Assembly: GCF_014697425.1 (NCBI RefSeq)
Contig: NZ_JACJRU010000015.1
Coordinates: 62,001-126,000, forward strand
Length of the DNA: 64,000 nt
Direction: 5' to 3'
Origin: Nostoc sp. FACHB-110
Lineage (GTDB): Bacteria > Cyanobacteriota > Cyanobacteriia > Cyanobacteriales > Nostocaceae
Below are positions 9,421 to 20,200 of the stretch, one piece after another (position 1 is the stretch's first letter; each line of letters starts with the position of its first letter). The notes beneath the pieces are model-generated. The model was not told the origin of the DNA and ran no database searches. It worked only from the letters and a program-made list of their open reading frames with translations. The position numbers and the translations under genes were made by a program.

Positions 9421-10614
9421 ATCAATCCCCTCGGTGATAACTTACTTTGGTTCACAGATATTCGCTGGACAAGGTGTCTTCTATAAGTAGCCATGCCAGT
9501 AGGTAGAAACCCTCCCTAGATAGGTGGTTCAAATAAATGCCGAGCCTATTTAGACAGAAACTGCCTAAAAAACCGAATAAGTTGTAGGCTTATCTCTCTA
9601 AGTAAATAGACATTGTTAAATAAACACACCTATCTAAGGAGATTAACAATTACATACTGTAAGAAAACTAGCGTTAACAGTAATTAACCTATTTCTTAAG
9701 TAAACATTAAGACTTGCATTAGACCCAATAAAATGTTTTAGCTGTTAGCTAACTGACAAATTTAGATGTTTGATGACATCTCGATTAAACCAATTTATAG
9801 GAACAAAATTCTAAATTTGTACTGGAAAAATTTATTTTATTATTCCCAAATTGGTAAAGGTTAAATTTTTATTGAACTAAAGCAAGTGATAACATCTACC
9901 GATTTTAGTCTCTTATTTGCTTCATAAATGTGTCAAACATTTTTTACAAAAGTTTATACACGTATATATTAATACAAAAGATTTATAACTGATAAGAGCC
10001 AGAATGGTTGATTTTATGAGTTTTTGTGAATTAACTATTGTTAATCAAAATGTTTTACATAATTAAGTTATATCTAATTAATCAGGTTTACTGATTAACT
10101 TAAAAATACAGTAATTTTCATTGATGAAAGTTTAATAAACACTACATTTAACTATGAAAATGTCTATCTATCAAATTGCTGATTTATTTAAATATTCTGA
10201 ATTCTGACTCCTAACTCTTGAATGCTGTTTGATAAAATTGATGACTCTTTTGTTGCTGGGATTTTGAGGGCATCAATGACAGTAAAGTGTAAACTAGCCG
10301 TTGGGCGTGGGCAAGAATTGAGAGCATTTTTCTTGCTGTTGATTATGCTTTTCTCGCCGTTTTTTCGCATATTTCTGCCTTTATGTGCAAATCCAACTCC
10401 TCTTTCAACTTAGCGATCGCCTACTCCTGAGTAATTTACGTAATATTACTTTAGTTAGATATTTGCTGACTGCTGAAATCACTTTTTTACACTCTTGTTT
10501 GCTTATTTATGGTTTATCCTCAGAGCTACAAGATATAAGTGTAATTAGGCTTTCCACCTAACTTTGAGAACTCAATTGTCTACTTACTTAACTCTTGATT
10601 TGCTGTGATGTCAG
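9421..10614. other. Long AT-rich non-coding spacer
   Basis: About 1.2 kb between the divergent RTX gene and the response regulator, visibly AT-rich and without a convincing gene. Two overlapping ORFs of about 60 codons near 10190-10410 lie on opposite strands and resemble no family I know. The spacer ends with Nostocales-type repeat phrases (TTCTGAATTCTGACTCC near 10194). It must contain the RTX promoter and the two-component promoter, but I could not pinpoint either. Confidence 0.4.
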
Positions 10615-10629
10615 ATGGAGAAAAGAAAA

Positions 10630-10998
10630 ATGCCGCATATTTTACTTGTCGATGATGAAGCAGCCTTGTGTGATAGTCTTAGCTACACACTCCAAAAAGA
10701 AGGCTACACTGTCACAACAGCTGCTGATGGGCATAGTGCTATTAAACAGTTCCACAAACAAGTTCCCGATGTCATTTTGCTGGATATCATGCTGCCAGAA
10801 GTCAGTGGTATGGAAGTTTGCTGGCGAATTCGGGCGTTTTCTGATGTGCCGATTGTCATGCTAACAGCCAAGGATCAAGATATCGATAAAATTTGGGGTT
10901 TAGAAGCAGGGGCAGATGATTACGTTACCAAACCGTTTAACACCCGCGAACTCCTAGCAAGAATTAAAGCTGTCCTGCGCCGTCGTTCTGGGGAATAG
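10630..10998 (+). CDS. Response regulator, receiver domain only (OmpR-type)
   Basis: A single CheY-like receiver domain of 122 aa. It begins MPHILLVDDE with the acidic pair, has the phosphoacceptor aspartate in VILLDIMLPE, Thr in VMLTAKD and the conserved lysine in YVTKPF. The sequence after the lysine (NTRELLARIKAVLRRR) is the usual end of an OmpR/PhoB receiver, but it stops at SGE with no winged-helix output domain. The histidine kinase starts 5 bp later, leaving no room for a lost domain. A frame opens at the ATG at 10615, but the GGAG at 10617-10620 is well placed for the ATG at 10630. Its output is probably protein-protein. Confidence 0.85.
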   Translation: MPHILLVDDEAALCDSLSYTLQKEGYTVTTAADGHSAIKQFHKQVPDVILLDIMLPEVSGMEVCWRIRAFSDVPIVMLTAKDQDIDKIWGLEAGADDYVTKPFNTRELLARIKAVLRRRSGE

Positions 10999-11003
10999 CC
11001 TTT

Positions 11004-12425
11004 ATGAGATGCTGGACACCGCCCATCAAATTCAATACGATTCATGCCAAACTGCTAGCCACGTATATTTTATTGACTACCTTGGGTACGTCACTCATGG
11101 CGAGTTATATTCTGTGGTCGTTTCATGCCTACTTTATGCGAACACGACAAGCAGATTTGGAAAATTGGACAACTGCTTTGGGTGAGAGTGTCGCAGATGC
11201 CCTAGAAGAAAAAGATATTCCCCGGGTAAAGTTACTGGTGCAGAGATATGGCGCACCACAAACTGTGACGCTGCGGGTTTTTGATGCTCAAGGCAATTTG
11301 ATCGCCACTTCCGATCCCAAATTAGATAGGCGGGTGACAAATTGGTATGTAGTTCCAGGAATGCAGCAAGCTTTTCAAAATACAGCCGCCCAAGGAGTTG
11401 CTAAAGGAGTTTTAAGCAATGAAGATCGTCTGTATATTGCCAGACCAATTGAACGTAAACATCAATTACTAGGTGTGCTACGAATGTCCATGACGCTAGA
11501 ACAATTTCAGCGTCAGTTTATGAGGGTGATTTGGAGTGTTTTAGGAACTTTAGCCCTCACCATTTTGTTGTGTGCGCTGATTAGCAGTAGATTTGCCCGC
11601 AGTCTCTCCAAACCAATCGAGATTATGCGTAATTTTGCGATTCGCTTGGGTAGTGGCAATTTTGGCGATCGCTTAATTATTCACCAAAACAATGAATTGG
11701 ATCAATTAGCTGTAGAATTGAATCGGATGAGTGAACGCCTAGCTTCCCTAGACCATGAACGGCGGGTATTTTTAGCAAATGTCTCTCACGAATTACGCAC
11801 ACCAATTAGTAACGTCCAAGTGACAGTTGATGCCCTCAAAGGTGGTGCTTACGAAGAAGCGCAATTACGCGATCGCTTTTTTCAAACTATCGAAAACGAA
11901 ACCAAACGCTTATCACGATTAATTCATGACTTGCTGGATTTAGGACGCTTAGAAGCAGGAGTCACAGAGTTAGAAGTACAAACAATTCCCCTGCGGGGAC
12001 TAATTAACCGTGCTGTCAACGCCGTAGAACCACGAATGCAAGCAGCTGGTGTAACTTTACAAGTCAATATCGCTGAATTACAAATTACAGGCGATCCCGA
12101 AAGGCTGTTACAGGCAATTCTCAATTTGTTAGATAATGCCATTAAACACTCACGCCCCAATTCTCAAGTGTTTATTTCTGGTCATAGCGCAGGGAAAACA
12201 GCAGTTATCAAAATTCAAGACCAAGGTCAAGGTATTAGTGAGAGTGATTTACCCCGGATTTTTGAGCAATTTTATACCACAGACCCATCACGCAAAGGTA
12301 GCGGTAATGGCTTAGGATTAGCGATCGCCAAACGAATTATCGAAGCCCATCGAGGCAGCATTACTGCTACCAGTATTCCACATCAAGGCGCAACTTTCAC
12401 AATTAGCTTACCCCTACAAGGTTAA
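11004..12425 (+). CDS. Sensor histidine kinase (HAMP-HisKA-HATPase)
   Basis: Membrane-bound sensor kinase of 473 aa, the probable partner of the receiver protein 5 bp upstream. A first membrane segment at about residues 15-38 and a second at about 172-192 frame a periplasmic sensor region of about 130 residues. A HAMP linker follows, then HisKA with the phosphorylated histidine in NVSHELRTPISN, then an ATPase domain with the N box (NLLDNAIKHS), G1 (IQDQGQGIS), F box (FEQFYTT) and G2 (GSGNGLGLAIAKRI). All catalytic motifs are present. The signal is unknown. The pair is transcribed from the long spacer downstream of the divergent RTX gene. Confidence 0.9.
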   Translation: MRCWTPPIKFNTIHAKLLATYILLTTLGTSLMASYILWSFHAYFMRTRQADLENWTTALGESVADALEEKDIPRVKLLVQRYGAPQTVTLRVFDAQGNLIATSDPKLDRRVTNWYVVPGMQQAFQNTAAQGVAKGVLSNEDRLYIARPIERKHQLLGVLRMSMTLEQFQRQFMRVIWSVLGTLALTILLCALISSRFARSLSKPIEIMRNFAIRLGSGNFGDRLIIHQNNELDQLAVELNRMSERLASLDHERRVFLANVSHELRTPISNVQVTVDALKGGAYEEAQLRDRFFQTIENETKRLSRLIHDLLDLGRLEAGVTELEVQTIPLRGLINRAVNAVEPRMQAAGVTLQVNIAELQITGDPERLLQAILNLLDNAIKHSRPNSQVFISGHSAGKTAVIKIQDQGQGISESDLPRIFEQFYTTDPSRKGSGNGLGLAIAKRIIEAHRGSITATSIPHQGATFTISLPLQG

Positions 12426-12565
12426 ACTAATCGTCAAGAATAGGGTGTAGGGTGTAGGGAAGTAGGGAAGATAGTATTGGAAGAGGTTTCCAAGCTCTCT
12501 CTTCTCCCACACCCCGTCCCAACGCCTATGAATACTTACACGAAAAACCTCTTAAATTCTCCATT

Positions 12566-12919
12566 ATGTCCCTTCTAGTTTACGGTATCCCCAACTGCGG
12601 CACATGCAAAAAAGCTCTAAATTGGCTGCAAGTTAGTCATATTGACTATCAGTTCATCAATACCAAAGAGCATCAACCGACTCGTGAACAGATTCAAGAC
12701 TGGGTAAACTCCCTAGGCTGTGCTGCTTTACGAAACACTTCTGGTCAATCCTATCGTGCTTTAGGTGAACAAAAAAAGACCTGGACTGATAAGCAGTGGA
12801 TTGACGCATTTACACAGGATGCAATGCTGCTAAAACGTCCACTTTTTGTCAAAGATGGAATAGCTGTGTCCGTTGGTTTTAGAGATGAAACAGTAGTAAA
12901 AGCAAAATTAGGGTTTTAG
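12566..12919 (+). CDS. ArsC/Spx-family thioredoxin-fold protein
   Basis: A 117-residue protein of the ArsC/Spx/YffB family. It opens with a beta strand followed by IPNCGTCKKALNWL, with a Cys11-x-x-Cys14 redox pair, and has the family LxxLG-type middle region and the KRPLFV segment with the cis-proline-like turn before the last strand. YffB-like members are thiol-dependent reductases and Spx-like members are regulators; true arsenate reductases need further arginines that I cannot confirm. It stands alone after a spacer rich in GGGTGTA repeats. Confidence 0.85.
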   Translation: MSLLVYGIPNCGTCKKALNWLQVSHIDYQFINTKEHQPTREQIQDWVNSLGCAALRNTSGQSYRALGEQKKTWTDKQWIDAFTQDAMLLKRPLFVKDGIAVSVGFRDETVVKAKLGF

Positions 12920-13127
12920 ACTTTTATACCTATACCAAGTTGCAGTCAAAGATAGTAACCTAGTGGCGTGTCTAGACTAAACACGCTTGACACCTTTGCA
13001 TTGCTTCTATCCAATTGAAACCATATAAACCTATCCAGAAATTACTGTGACGTTTCTCACTTTACTTTTCGTTACATACTTCGGTTTATTTGCACCGTTC
13101 TACTGAAATTAACTAATTTTCAGACTT

Positions 13128-13814
13128 ATGAAAGATAAAAAAATTCTGATTGTCATCACCAGCCATAACACTTTGAATAATGGTAAAGAAACTGGCTACT
13201 GGCTAGGAGAGGTAACACATTTCTACCATATTCTGGCGGATGCAGGTTTTGAAATTGACTTTACCAGCCCTCAAGGAAATCAACCACCGCTAGATCAAAG
13301 AAGTTATGATTTACGAGATAAAGATAATCGTTTATTTTGGGAAGATGAAAGCCTGCAAGCTAAACTGAACCACACAATTCCTATTGCAGCGGTTAACCCA
13401 GAAGATTACATTGCCATTTACTATGCAGGTGGACATGGGGCAATGTGGGATTTTCCGAATAATCAAAAGCTAGCACAGGTAGCAGCCCAAATCTATGAAC
13501 AAGGTGGTTATATCTCAGCCGTATGTCATGGTTCTGCTGGACTGCTCTCGATTAAGCTGGCTGATGGGCGTTCTTTGCTAGACGGGAAAACGGTTACAGG
13601 GTTCGCCAACCTAGAGGAAAAATTGATTCGTTTGACTAAAGCTGTTCCCTATCTTTTAGAGGATGAGTTGAAAAACCAAGGAGCTATCTATAAAAGGGGG
13701 GTACTACCTTTTATACCCCATATTGAAGTGAGCGATCGCCTAATTACTGGGCAAAATCCTCAATCTGCCAAAGCAGTTGCTAAAGCATTAGTCGAATCGC
13801 TATCTCAAAGATGA
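13128..13814 (+). CDS. DJ-1/PfpI family protein (Hsp31-like, type 1 glutamine amidotransferase fold)
   Basis: A 228-residue flavodoxin-like hydrolase of the DJ-1/PfpI superfamily, Hsp31/glyoxalase III branch. The nucleophile elbow is SAVCHGSAGLL with Cys133 followed by His134, and the oxyanion region is YYAGGHGAMWDF. The large insert before it (residues 50-85) and the C-terminal GQNPQSAK motif fit Hsp31-type members that detoxify methylglyoxal or act as chaperones. The specific activity is inferred from family only. It converges with the parvulin gene, whose stop lies 45 bp away on the other strand. Confidence 0.85.
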   Translation: MKDKKILIVITSHNTLNNGKETGYWLGEVTHFYHILADAGFEIDFTSPQGNQPPLDQRSYDLRDKDNRLFWEDESLQAKLNHTIPIAAVNPEDYIAIYYAGGHGAMWDFPNNQKLAQVAAQIYEQGGYISAVCHGSAGLLSIKLADGRSLLDGKTVTGFANLEEKLIRLTKAVPYLLEDELKNQGAIYKRGVLPFIPHIEVSDRLITGQNPQSAKAVAKALVESLSQR

Positions 13815-13859
13815 TTCAGTGGCTTTTAGCTATATATCTTTAAGCAGAACTCAGGTTAT

Positions 13860-14594
13860 TTATGCAGAATTTAGGAGATTTTCCAACTCAGTCATTAACC
13901 AATTTTGCAACATATTATCGATAATTTTTTGATAGTTGGTCGCATTTAATTCCGCCGCGATAAATTCTTCTACTAAAAAAAGATGATAGCCTTGTGCAGA
14001 TTTGTAAGGGCCTACAACTTGCTTAGGTGAAGTTGTAAAGACAATGGTAGCGATATCTGGCTGCAGATTACATCGATAAACCATCCCTTCATATCCACAT
14101 CTCCGCCTACGCTGAATATCAATATCGTGTAGGTGAGCTGCTGCATAAAAACTGATTTCACCTTCTTCTATTTGATAATAAAGTTCTTGCGCTAGGTTTT
14201 GAGTATTAATTATTGTTTGATACAAAATAACTTGTTCAAACTCTGAGCGGTTTTGATTGAAAAAATGCTCGACTGTATCAGCAAATAAGGCTTGTGCTAG
14301 TTTATTGGATAATAGGCGATCGCAAATTCCTCTTTCCCAATCATAAGGTGTAATTAATTGATCAGCTAACCATTCTAAAGTATCGGCGGCTCTTTCTAAA
14401 CGTTTTTCTCGGCGCTGATTTTCTGCTTCCGCCTCAATTTCTTCAGCAGTAATTGTAATTCCTCTTATCTCGGCAGCTTGCCAGATGATTTTATTAAATA
14501 AAATTTTTTGATATACTTCCTTCAGCCTAATTTCTTTTTTCAGAAATTGCACAATCTCTTCCGGTTCAATTAAAATTTTTGTCAAGTCACTCAT
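13860..14594 (-). CDS. Parvulin/SurA-like peptidylprolyl isomerase
   Basis: A 244-residue protein with a helical N-terminal region (about residues 1-125) and a parvulin-type domain (about 130-220). The parvulin part is recognised by the QELYYQIEEGEISFYAAA helix, the charged RRRRCGYEGMVYR strand, the F-x-x-x-P-x-Q-V-V-G-P-Y strand and the QGYHLFLVEEF end. Proteins of this type often sit beside C39-peptidase ABC exporters in cyanobacteria, where they are thought to fold or present the exported peptide. Here it lies downstream of hetC and hetP on the same strand. It has no signal peptide, so it should act in the cytoplasm. Confidence 0.75.
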   Translation of the reverse strand: MSDLTKILIEPEEIVQFLKKEIRLKEVYQKILFNKIIWQAAEIRGITITAEEIEAEAENQRREKRLERAADTLEWLADQLITPYDWERGICDRLLSNKLAQALFADTVEHFFNQNRSEFEQVILYQTIINTQNLAQELYYQIEEGEISFYAAAHLHDIDIQRRRRCGYEGMVYRCNLQPDIATIVFTTSPKQVVGPYKSAQGYHLFLVEEFIAAELNATNYQKIIDNMLQNWLMTELENLLNSA

Positions 14595-14996
14595 TAGTAT
14601 TAATACTTGTTAAATTTAGCAGGTTAAATGTTACAGAATTTCCCAACTAATATTAATCCACAAAATAATTGTGTCAGATAAATTACTAGCACCCAACCAC
14701 ACACAAAAATTTAAACCCTAAAAAAGACAGCAGAAAATACCCTATTCCCTACTCCCTAATTTACGAATACAAAAAACTGGAAGCTATGTGATTTTTGCTT
14801 CCAGCCGAGGATAAATTTATTGTTTTATTACAGCAGCTATCATCCTGTATGGTAATCAAAACAAAAGCGTAGTAGCTATATGTTTTATTTGCCACAACAA
14901 CGGTAAACTGTTACTTTTCTCTTTCTGCTACAAAAACTGTAGGGAAGACTCTATAGTATTTCCCCCACCACAGGAAAAATAAATAGAGAGCTTTTA

Positions 14997-15022
14997 AAGT
15001 TAGAATTAGGGCCTTCTAACTT
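14997..15022 (-). terminator. Hairpin just after the small ORF
   Basis: A perfect 9-bp stem, AAGTTAGAA (14997-15005) and TTCTAACTT (15014-15022), with an 8-nt loop. It is 6 bp past the stop of the 34-codon ORF on the minus strand and is followed in that direction by a T-rich stretch. This looks like an intrinsic terminator, although the T run is interrupted. Confidence 0.5.
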
Positions 15023-15028
15023 CTTTGC

Positions 15029-15133
15029 TTAGGCTTCCTCAGAAACAGAACCACCAATAGTAACAGTTAGAGCGTCTGTCTTGGTTGCGGAGTTAAGTAC
15101 TCCTGATGATTCTGATTGCTTCAGCAAAAACAA
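15029..15133 (-). CDS. Possible small peptide (34 aa) between hetP and the isomerase
   Basis: A short frame of 34 codons from a TTG, ending in SVSEEA and containing a Thr/Ser-rich stretch followed by a double glycine (VTIGG) six residues from the end. A terminator-like hairpin follows 6 bp after its stop, which favours a real gene. The same frame continues upstream through one TGA to an ATG at 15151 (five codons, then stop), so it may instead be the broken or stop-interrupted remnant of a 40-codon gene. No good Shine-Dalgarno is seen. Its position beside hetC, an exporter with a C39 peptidase that cuts after GG, makes a secreted-peptide role conceivable, but this is inference and I recognise no family. 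Confidence 0.35.
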   Translation of the reverse strand: MFLLKQSESSGVLNSATKTDALTVTIGGSVSEEA

Positions 15134-15619
15134 TCAGTTAAATATATTCATAGTCAGATATTCAATGATTTTATCATTGTTAATGAATGTATTCCTTAAT
15201 CACCTCTATTTAAGTATCTATGTATAATTTAAAGGATTTTTATGATTAAGATTTGCCATTTTGGCACATTTTGAACCTAAATCTGATAATTTCTTTGCAT
15301 CTTTATATACCAAATCTTTGTAGGGCAGGCATTTTAAGACACACACACAATCAACTCATGCCCAACTTGCAAATACTAAGTTTTTTAACAATTCAAATAG
15401 TAAGTTGAGCAATATTGAGGAATGTAAAAATAATCTCAACGTAAGGATTCAGGAGTCAGAATCCAGGAGCCAGAATGTTAGAAAATTTAATCTCTTTCTT
15501 CAGGGTAACAATAGACCAATCATTTTAAATTACTCTTAAATTCTGACTTCTGTGTGCTGAATCCTTACCCATAACCTACCATGCGATCGCACTCTAGTAT
15601 GGTAGGTTATATGCTCTGT

Positions 15620-16087
15620 TTAACTGGCTTCATAAAAATCTAAGGACAAATCCTGAATGTGTTGAGTATTAGACGGAGATTTCAAAGATTCATACTCTTG
15701 AATTTCTTGTGACAACCACTGTTCCATATTGCCGCCACGAATTTCGGTTTTTTGTTTACCAACTACCTCAAGATAAGCTAAGTCTTTAATCTTACCCAAA
15801 CAACTAGCTGTTACAGGTGTTTCGTGTCTTTTCTCACCTGATGTTGAAGTAATTTTTATTGGTTCGCACTCTTGTTGTGGTGTTCTATTGGTGGAGGAAT
15901 TTTCTTTCAGCAATCTGTTATAGGTGCGGTAGGGAATGTAATGTAATGGGTTGTAACCAGCTACACGTAGCATTAACACACACGCCCAAGAATACTTACC
16001 AGCAAGAATCGCTTCAACAATTTGGTCAAATTGTTGAGGATTGATACCTTTATTAAAGTTGCTGAGGCTAGTCATGTTGTGATTCAT
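15620..16087 (-). CDS. hetP: HetP, heterocyst commitment protein
   Basis: HetP promotes commitment to heterocyst formation and is activated by HetR in Anabaena. This 155-residue protein has the HetP core at about residues 19-63: [20 protein letters not shown], followed by a [20 protein letters not shown] segment, then a variable linker and a second conserved patch with [11 protein letters not shown] and RGGNMEQWL. The length matches known HetP proteins. It lies directly downstream of hetC on the same strand, the order known in Anabaena PCC 7120, which separates it from the unlinked HetP paralogues. A HetR-type palindrome sits about 830 bp upstream. No enzymatic motif is visible. Confidence 0.88.
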   Translation of the reverse strand: MNHNMTSLSNFNKGINPQQFDQIVEAILAGKYSWACVLMLRVAGYNPLHYIPYRTYNRLLKENSSTNRTPQQECEPIKITSTSGEKRHETPVTASCLGKIKDLAYLEVVGKQKTEIRGGNMEQWLSQEIQEYESLKSPSNTQHIQDLSLDFYEAS

Positions 16088-17242
16088 AGTCTTATTTGTG
16101 TGGATAATTTAGAGTTGGAAGTAGTAAATATTTAAGATGCTACGGTTTTGCATGGTGAGTCATTAATACTCTCATCCCTATGCACACACAGAAATACTTG
16201 GTTTTATCGATAGCCGTTGCAGGTTATGACAACTACTCGTTATATTTAGCTATTTTTTTAGTTGTAGTTATATACCTGTAAATCTGCTGAAGATATATTG
16301 GGACACCACTGAAGTAGACAGCAATCCTTAATTCGCAATCTAAAATTACAAAGCCAAAATTGTCTGAGGCTGTAACTGCATTTAATTTTGATGTTGATAT
16401 CCATGAGCTTGACCTTGGTGTAGAAAGTTTACTGTGTTTAATTGAGTGTGCTGCTTTGCCGTAATTTGGTAAATTTCCCTTAGTTATCTAAAAACAACTT
16501 CACTAGTTATTTTTATTTTTTTACTTCGGCTTGGCAGTGTAATCAGTCACTTTTCAACCTTTCATCGTGTCATTTAACAGACTATAAACAATCTTGGTTT
16601 GGCTCGTGGTAGATACAGTTTTATCCTCTGTTACTGCTCTAAATAATTAATTTAGTTTATTTCCCTGATAATTAAATCGTATAATATTTTGCACTTTTTT
16701 AAGGGCAATTTAGTGCCAAACTTTAGTATTTGCACTGAGTAATTAAAATCAATTCATCAGAAATGATTAATAACTACTTTAGTATTTATACTACGTTTTT
16801 TCGTAAATGTCATCTTCTGAGTTAATAACTTTATCAGTTGAAATTACTGAATTTTAATTGATACCTAAATGTTGATTATGCAACTTTGGGTATTGTCACG
16901 GATTTGTTTATTGGTGGGGGGTTTGACCCCTCATGTTTTGTTTATTTAAGGTTGTTATTTTCCTCAAATTCATATAGAAATTTACCATTAACTTGTCTAA
17001 TAAACAATCACTAAATATCGTAATTTCAATAGCATAAAAAAGTGCAAAGTAATTTTATTTACTTTACACTTGTAAAAATTTTCTTAAAAAAATGTAAATT
17101 ATAGCCGGAAAAGGATAAGGAAGGGTAACGGGTGTAAGGGTATAGGGGTGTAGGATGTTTTGTTGCGTGGCACAATGCAGCATCAATTATCTTTGTGTAG
17201 CTAAATTCCTGGCTCTTTAAGAAGTTAGGGATTTGAGTAAAT
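16088..17242. other. Long upstream region of hetP
   Basis: About 1.15 kb of AT-rich DNA between hetC and hetP without a gene. Long leaders are known for hetP in Anabaena PCC 7120, where HetR acts several hundred bases upstream of the start. The region holds a HetR-type palindrome at 16916-16932 and, nearer the hetC end, GGGTGTA-like repeat phrases around 17125-17155. No GTAN8TAC site was found in it. Confidence 0.5.
16916..16932 (-). promoter_or_regulatory. Putative HetR-binding palindrome upstream of hetP
   Basis: Read on the minus strand the site is GAGGGGTCAAACCCCCC. The known HetR target upstream of hetP in Anabaena PCC 7120 is the palindrome GAGGGGTCTAACCCCTC; 14 of 17 positions agree, including the central GGGGT and ACCCC half-sites. 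It lies about 830 bp before the hetP start, in the same kind of distal position as the known site. Binding itself is inferred. Confidence 0.75.
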
Positions 17243-20200
17243 TTATGCAGAAAAATTAGGCGCGACTAGGCGAGAATAAAAACCCTGTTTATTCATGAGT
17301 TCTAGGTGATTACCTTGCTCAAGTAATATACCTTGGTCAAAAACGAGGATTTGGTCGGCGTGACGCACGCTAGAAAGACGATGGGAAATGATAAAGGTGG
17401 TACAATACTGGCTCAAACGCGCTAATTTTTGGTACAAGTAACGCTCAGATTCCATATCTAAGGCACTTGTCGCTTCATCTAATATTAAGATTTTGGGGTT
17501 GCTAATTAAAGCCCGCGCGATCGCAATTTTTTGTCTTTGTCCCCCAGATAGTCGTATACCTCGTTCTCCGATAGCTGTATCGTAGCCTAAAGGTAAGTCG
17601 CGGATAAAACCGTGGGCTTCGGCTAATTTGGCTGCGGCGATCGCTTGTTCGCGGTTAAAATCTGCATTATTAAAGGTAATATTCTCTAAAACACTTCCCG
17701 AAAACAAAAAACTATCTTGGCTGACAAAACCAATTTGGCTACGTAACGACTCTACAGACACCGCCGCAATATCTATACCATCAATTAATATTCGTCCACT
17801 GTCGGGACGATATAAACCAGCCAATAAATTAACTAAAGTGCTTTTACCAGAACCACTTTGACCAATAATCGCAATAGTTTGCTTGGGCTTTACCCAAAAC
17901 GAGACATTGTGCAGAGTGTGACGTTTATCATCTGGGTGATAACGAAAACCAACATTCTCAAATCGCACTTCCCCACGAATTGTGGGCATGATTTGTAATG
18001 GTTGGGAAGTGTTTTCTTCTGGCTGGGAGTCCCACACATCGTTAACTCGTTCTGCTGCCGTCAAGACTTCTTGCAATTCATCTCCCAAGCCCACCAACGC
18101 CAACACGGGATTTGTGACATTACTAATTAGCAAATTAAAAGCGACAAACTCACCCAATGACATCTCGCCACTAATAACTAGCTGTAAGCCACACCACAAA
18201 ACAACTGTAGTCGCCAAGTGACTCAGCAAATTTCGTAGCATTTGCAAGACATTGGCTAACTTCTGTCGCCGTAAGCGCGCTTTGAGCATTTTCAAAAAAC
18301 GCTCTTGCCAGTATCTCTGCACTGGGCGTTCGGCGGCGGCGGTTTTGACGGTGCTAATCCCAGCTATCATTTCTATAATGGTAGAATTTTGTCTTGCTGA
18401 GGCTTGTAACAGTTCCCGTGATGCTTGTTTGAGGTAGGAACTAGCGACTATAGTTAAAATCACAACGGGGACAATTCCACCTAGTACCAACAATGTCAAC
18501 CGCAGATTAAAATATGCCATCACTCCCAGGTAAACAAATATCATCAAAGCATCTACGGTGCTGGTGATGGCGTGACGGGTAATAAATTGTTGAATTTTGC
18601 GGTTTTCTTGAATGCGGCTGAGTATGTCTTCGACTCGGCGGGAGGCAAAAAATTGCAACGGTAACTGCAATGTATGTTGGATAAAACCGCCAATTAAATT
18701 AATATCGATGCGGTTGGCGAAATAGTCGAGTAAATATTGACGCTGCGCTGTGAGAATAATGCGCCACACACCCAAACAAAAAAAGCCGAGTGCAAAAGCA
18801 TTCAAACTAGCCAAGTGTTGGAGAGGTATTACTTGGTCGAGAACAATTTGAGTCAGCAAAGGAATTGCTAACCCAAAAACTTGGATGACTAAGGAAACAA
18901 GAATAATGTATTGGAGTAGTTGGCGGTAAGGTTGTAATATCTGCCAATAACGATTTAAAGATAGCTTCTCGCTTTTAACCGCGTGAAATTGCTCAGTTGG
19001 GTTTAATAACAGGGCGTAACCTGTCCAACTCGCTGCAAAATCTAGGCGCGATAGCCATTTTGTCCCAACTGCGGGGTCAGCAATTAAAATGCGATCGCCT
19101 TTAATTCGCCAAACCACAATATAATGAGTTCCTTGCCAATGGGCAATCCAAGGTGGATTTTGCTCTAATTTAATTAAAGTTGCCCGAACTTGTTGCACTT
19201 GATAACCCAAGGTTTGGGCTGCTGTTGCTAAACCAGATAACGATGCGCCTGTAGTGTCTATTCCGGCTAAGTTCCGCAATGTATTGAGGCTGAAGCGTTT
19301 ACCCCAATACTGGCTAATCATTGCTAAACAAGCCGCACCGCAATCTGATGAACTTTGTTGGAGAATGAAAGGATATTTCCGCCGAGGCTTGGGTGTTGAG
19401 TGTGGCTGGTTGATAAAATCAATGTCTGACTCTGGGGGAATTTCTGGCGGCGAGTATTCCAACTTGGGAAGCGGAATTTGTGTTAAAGGACTCGATAGAT
19501 TGTTCTTAGAAGTTTTACTGGTAAAGATTTGCGGTGCAATTGCTTTGGCTGATGCCCATTCTGCTTGCGGAAGATGGTAAACTAGCAAATCTGTTTGGGC
19601 AACTGCATCTGGGGATGTTTCATGAGGATATCCCCAGCTATCTCCAATTGATAGTGAGGTAGTTCCAGACGCTAGCCAAAATCGCCCTTGTGTTGCTGGT
19701 GTGGCTGTGGCTAAAGATGAACCAGCCGAGATTTTTTGAGGAATTATATAAGGTAAGAATTGCTGTAGAGTTTTGCTATTGAGCGATCGCAATTGAGTAT
19801 AACTTTTAAAAAATATCAGTGCTTGGCGCTCAAATGCTAATTTTTGTAAGTGTGCTTCTAGATGAGGTAGGCGTTGCAACCACACTTGTAAATCAGAAGT
19901 TGTAATTTGTGCAACAAAACCCGGACTTGCACCAAGCGCGCGGTATGCTAGAGGGCGATCGTCAAATAAATTATCTGCACCAAATACCTGCTCTGCTAAT
20001 AACAACTTAGTAGAAACTTCTCGCCCTAAAGCTGCATCAAAACTTAGCAACCGCACTCTACCTTGACATACTAAGTAAAAAATATTGCTCTTACTTTCAG
20101 TAACACTATTGTCAGTGTTGGTAGTTAAATCATCACCTAGTTTAAACTCGCGGATTGTCCAATACTGACTAAATTCAGATGTTAAACTTGTATCCCCTAC

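Noticed and set aside
10188-10413. Two overlapping 60-codon frames in the long spacer
   Set aside because: Opposite strands, no family match and repeat phrases inside.
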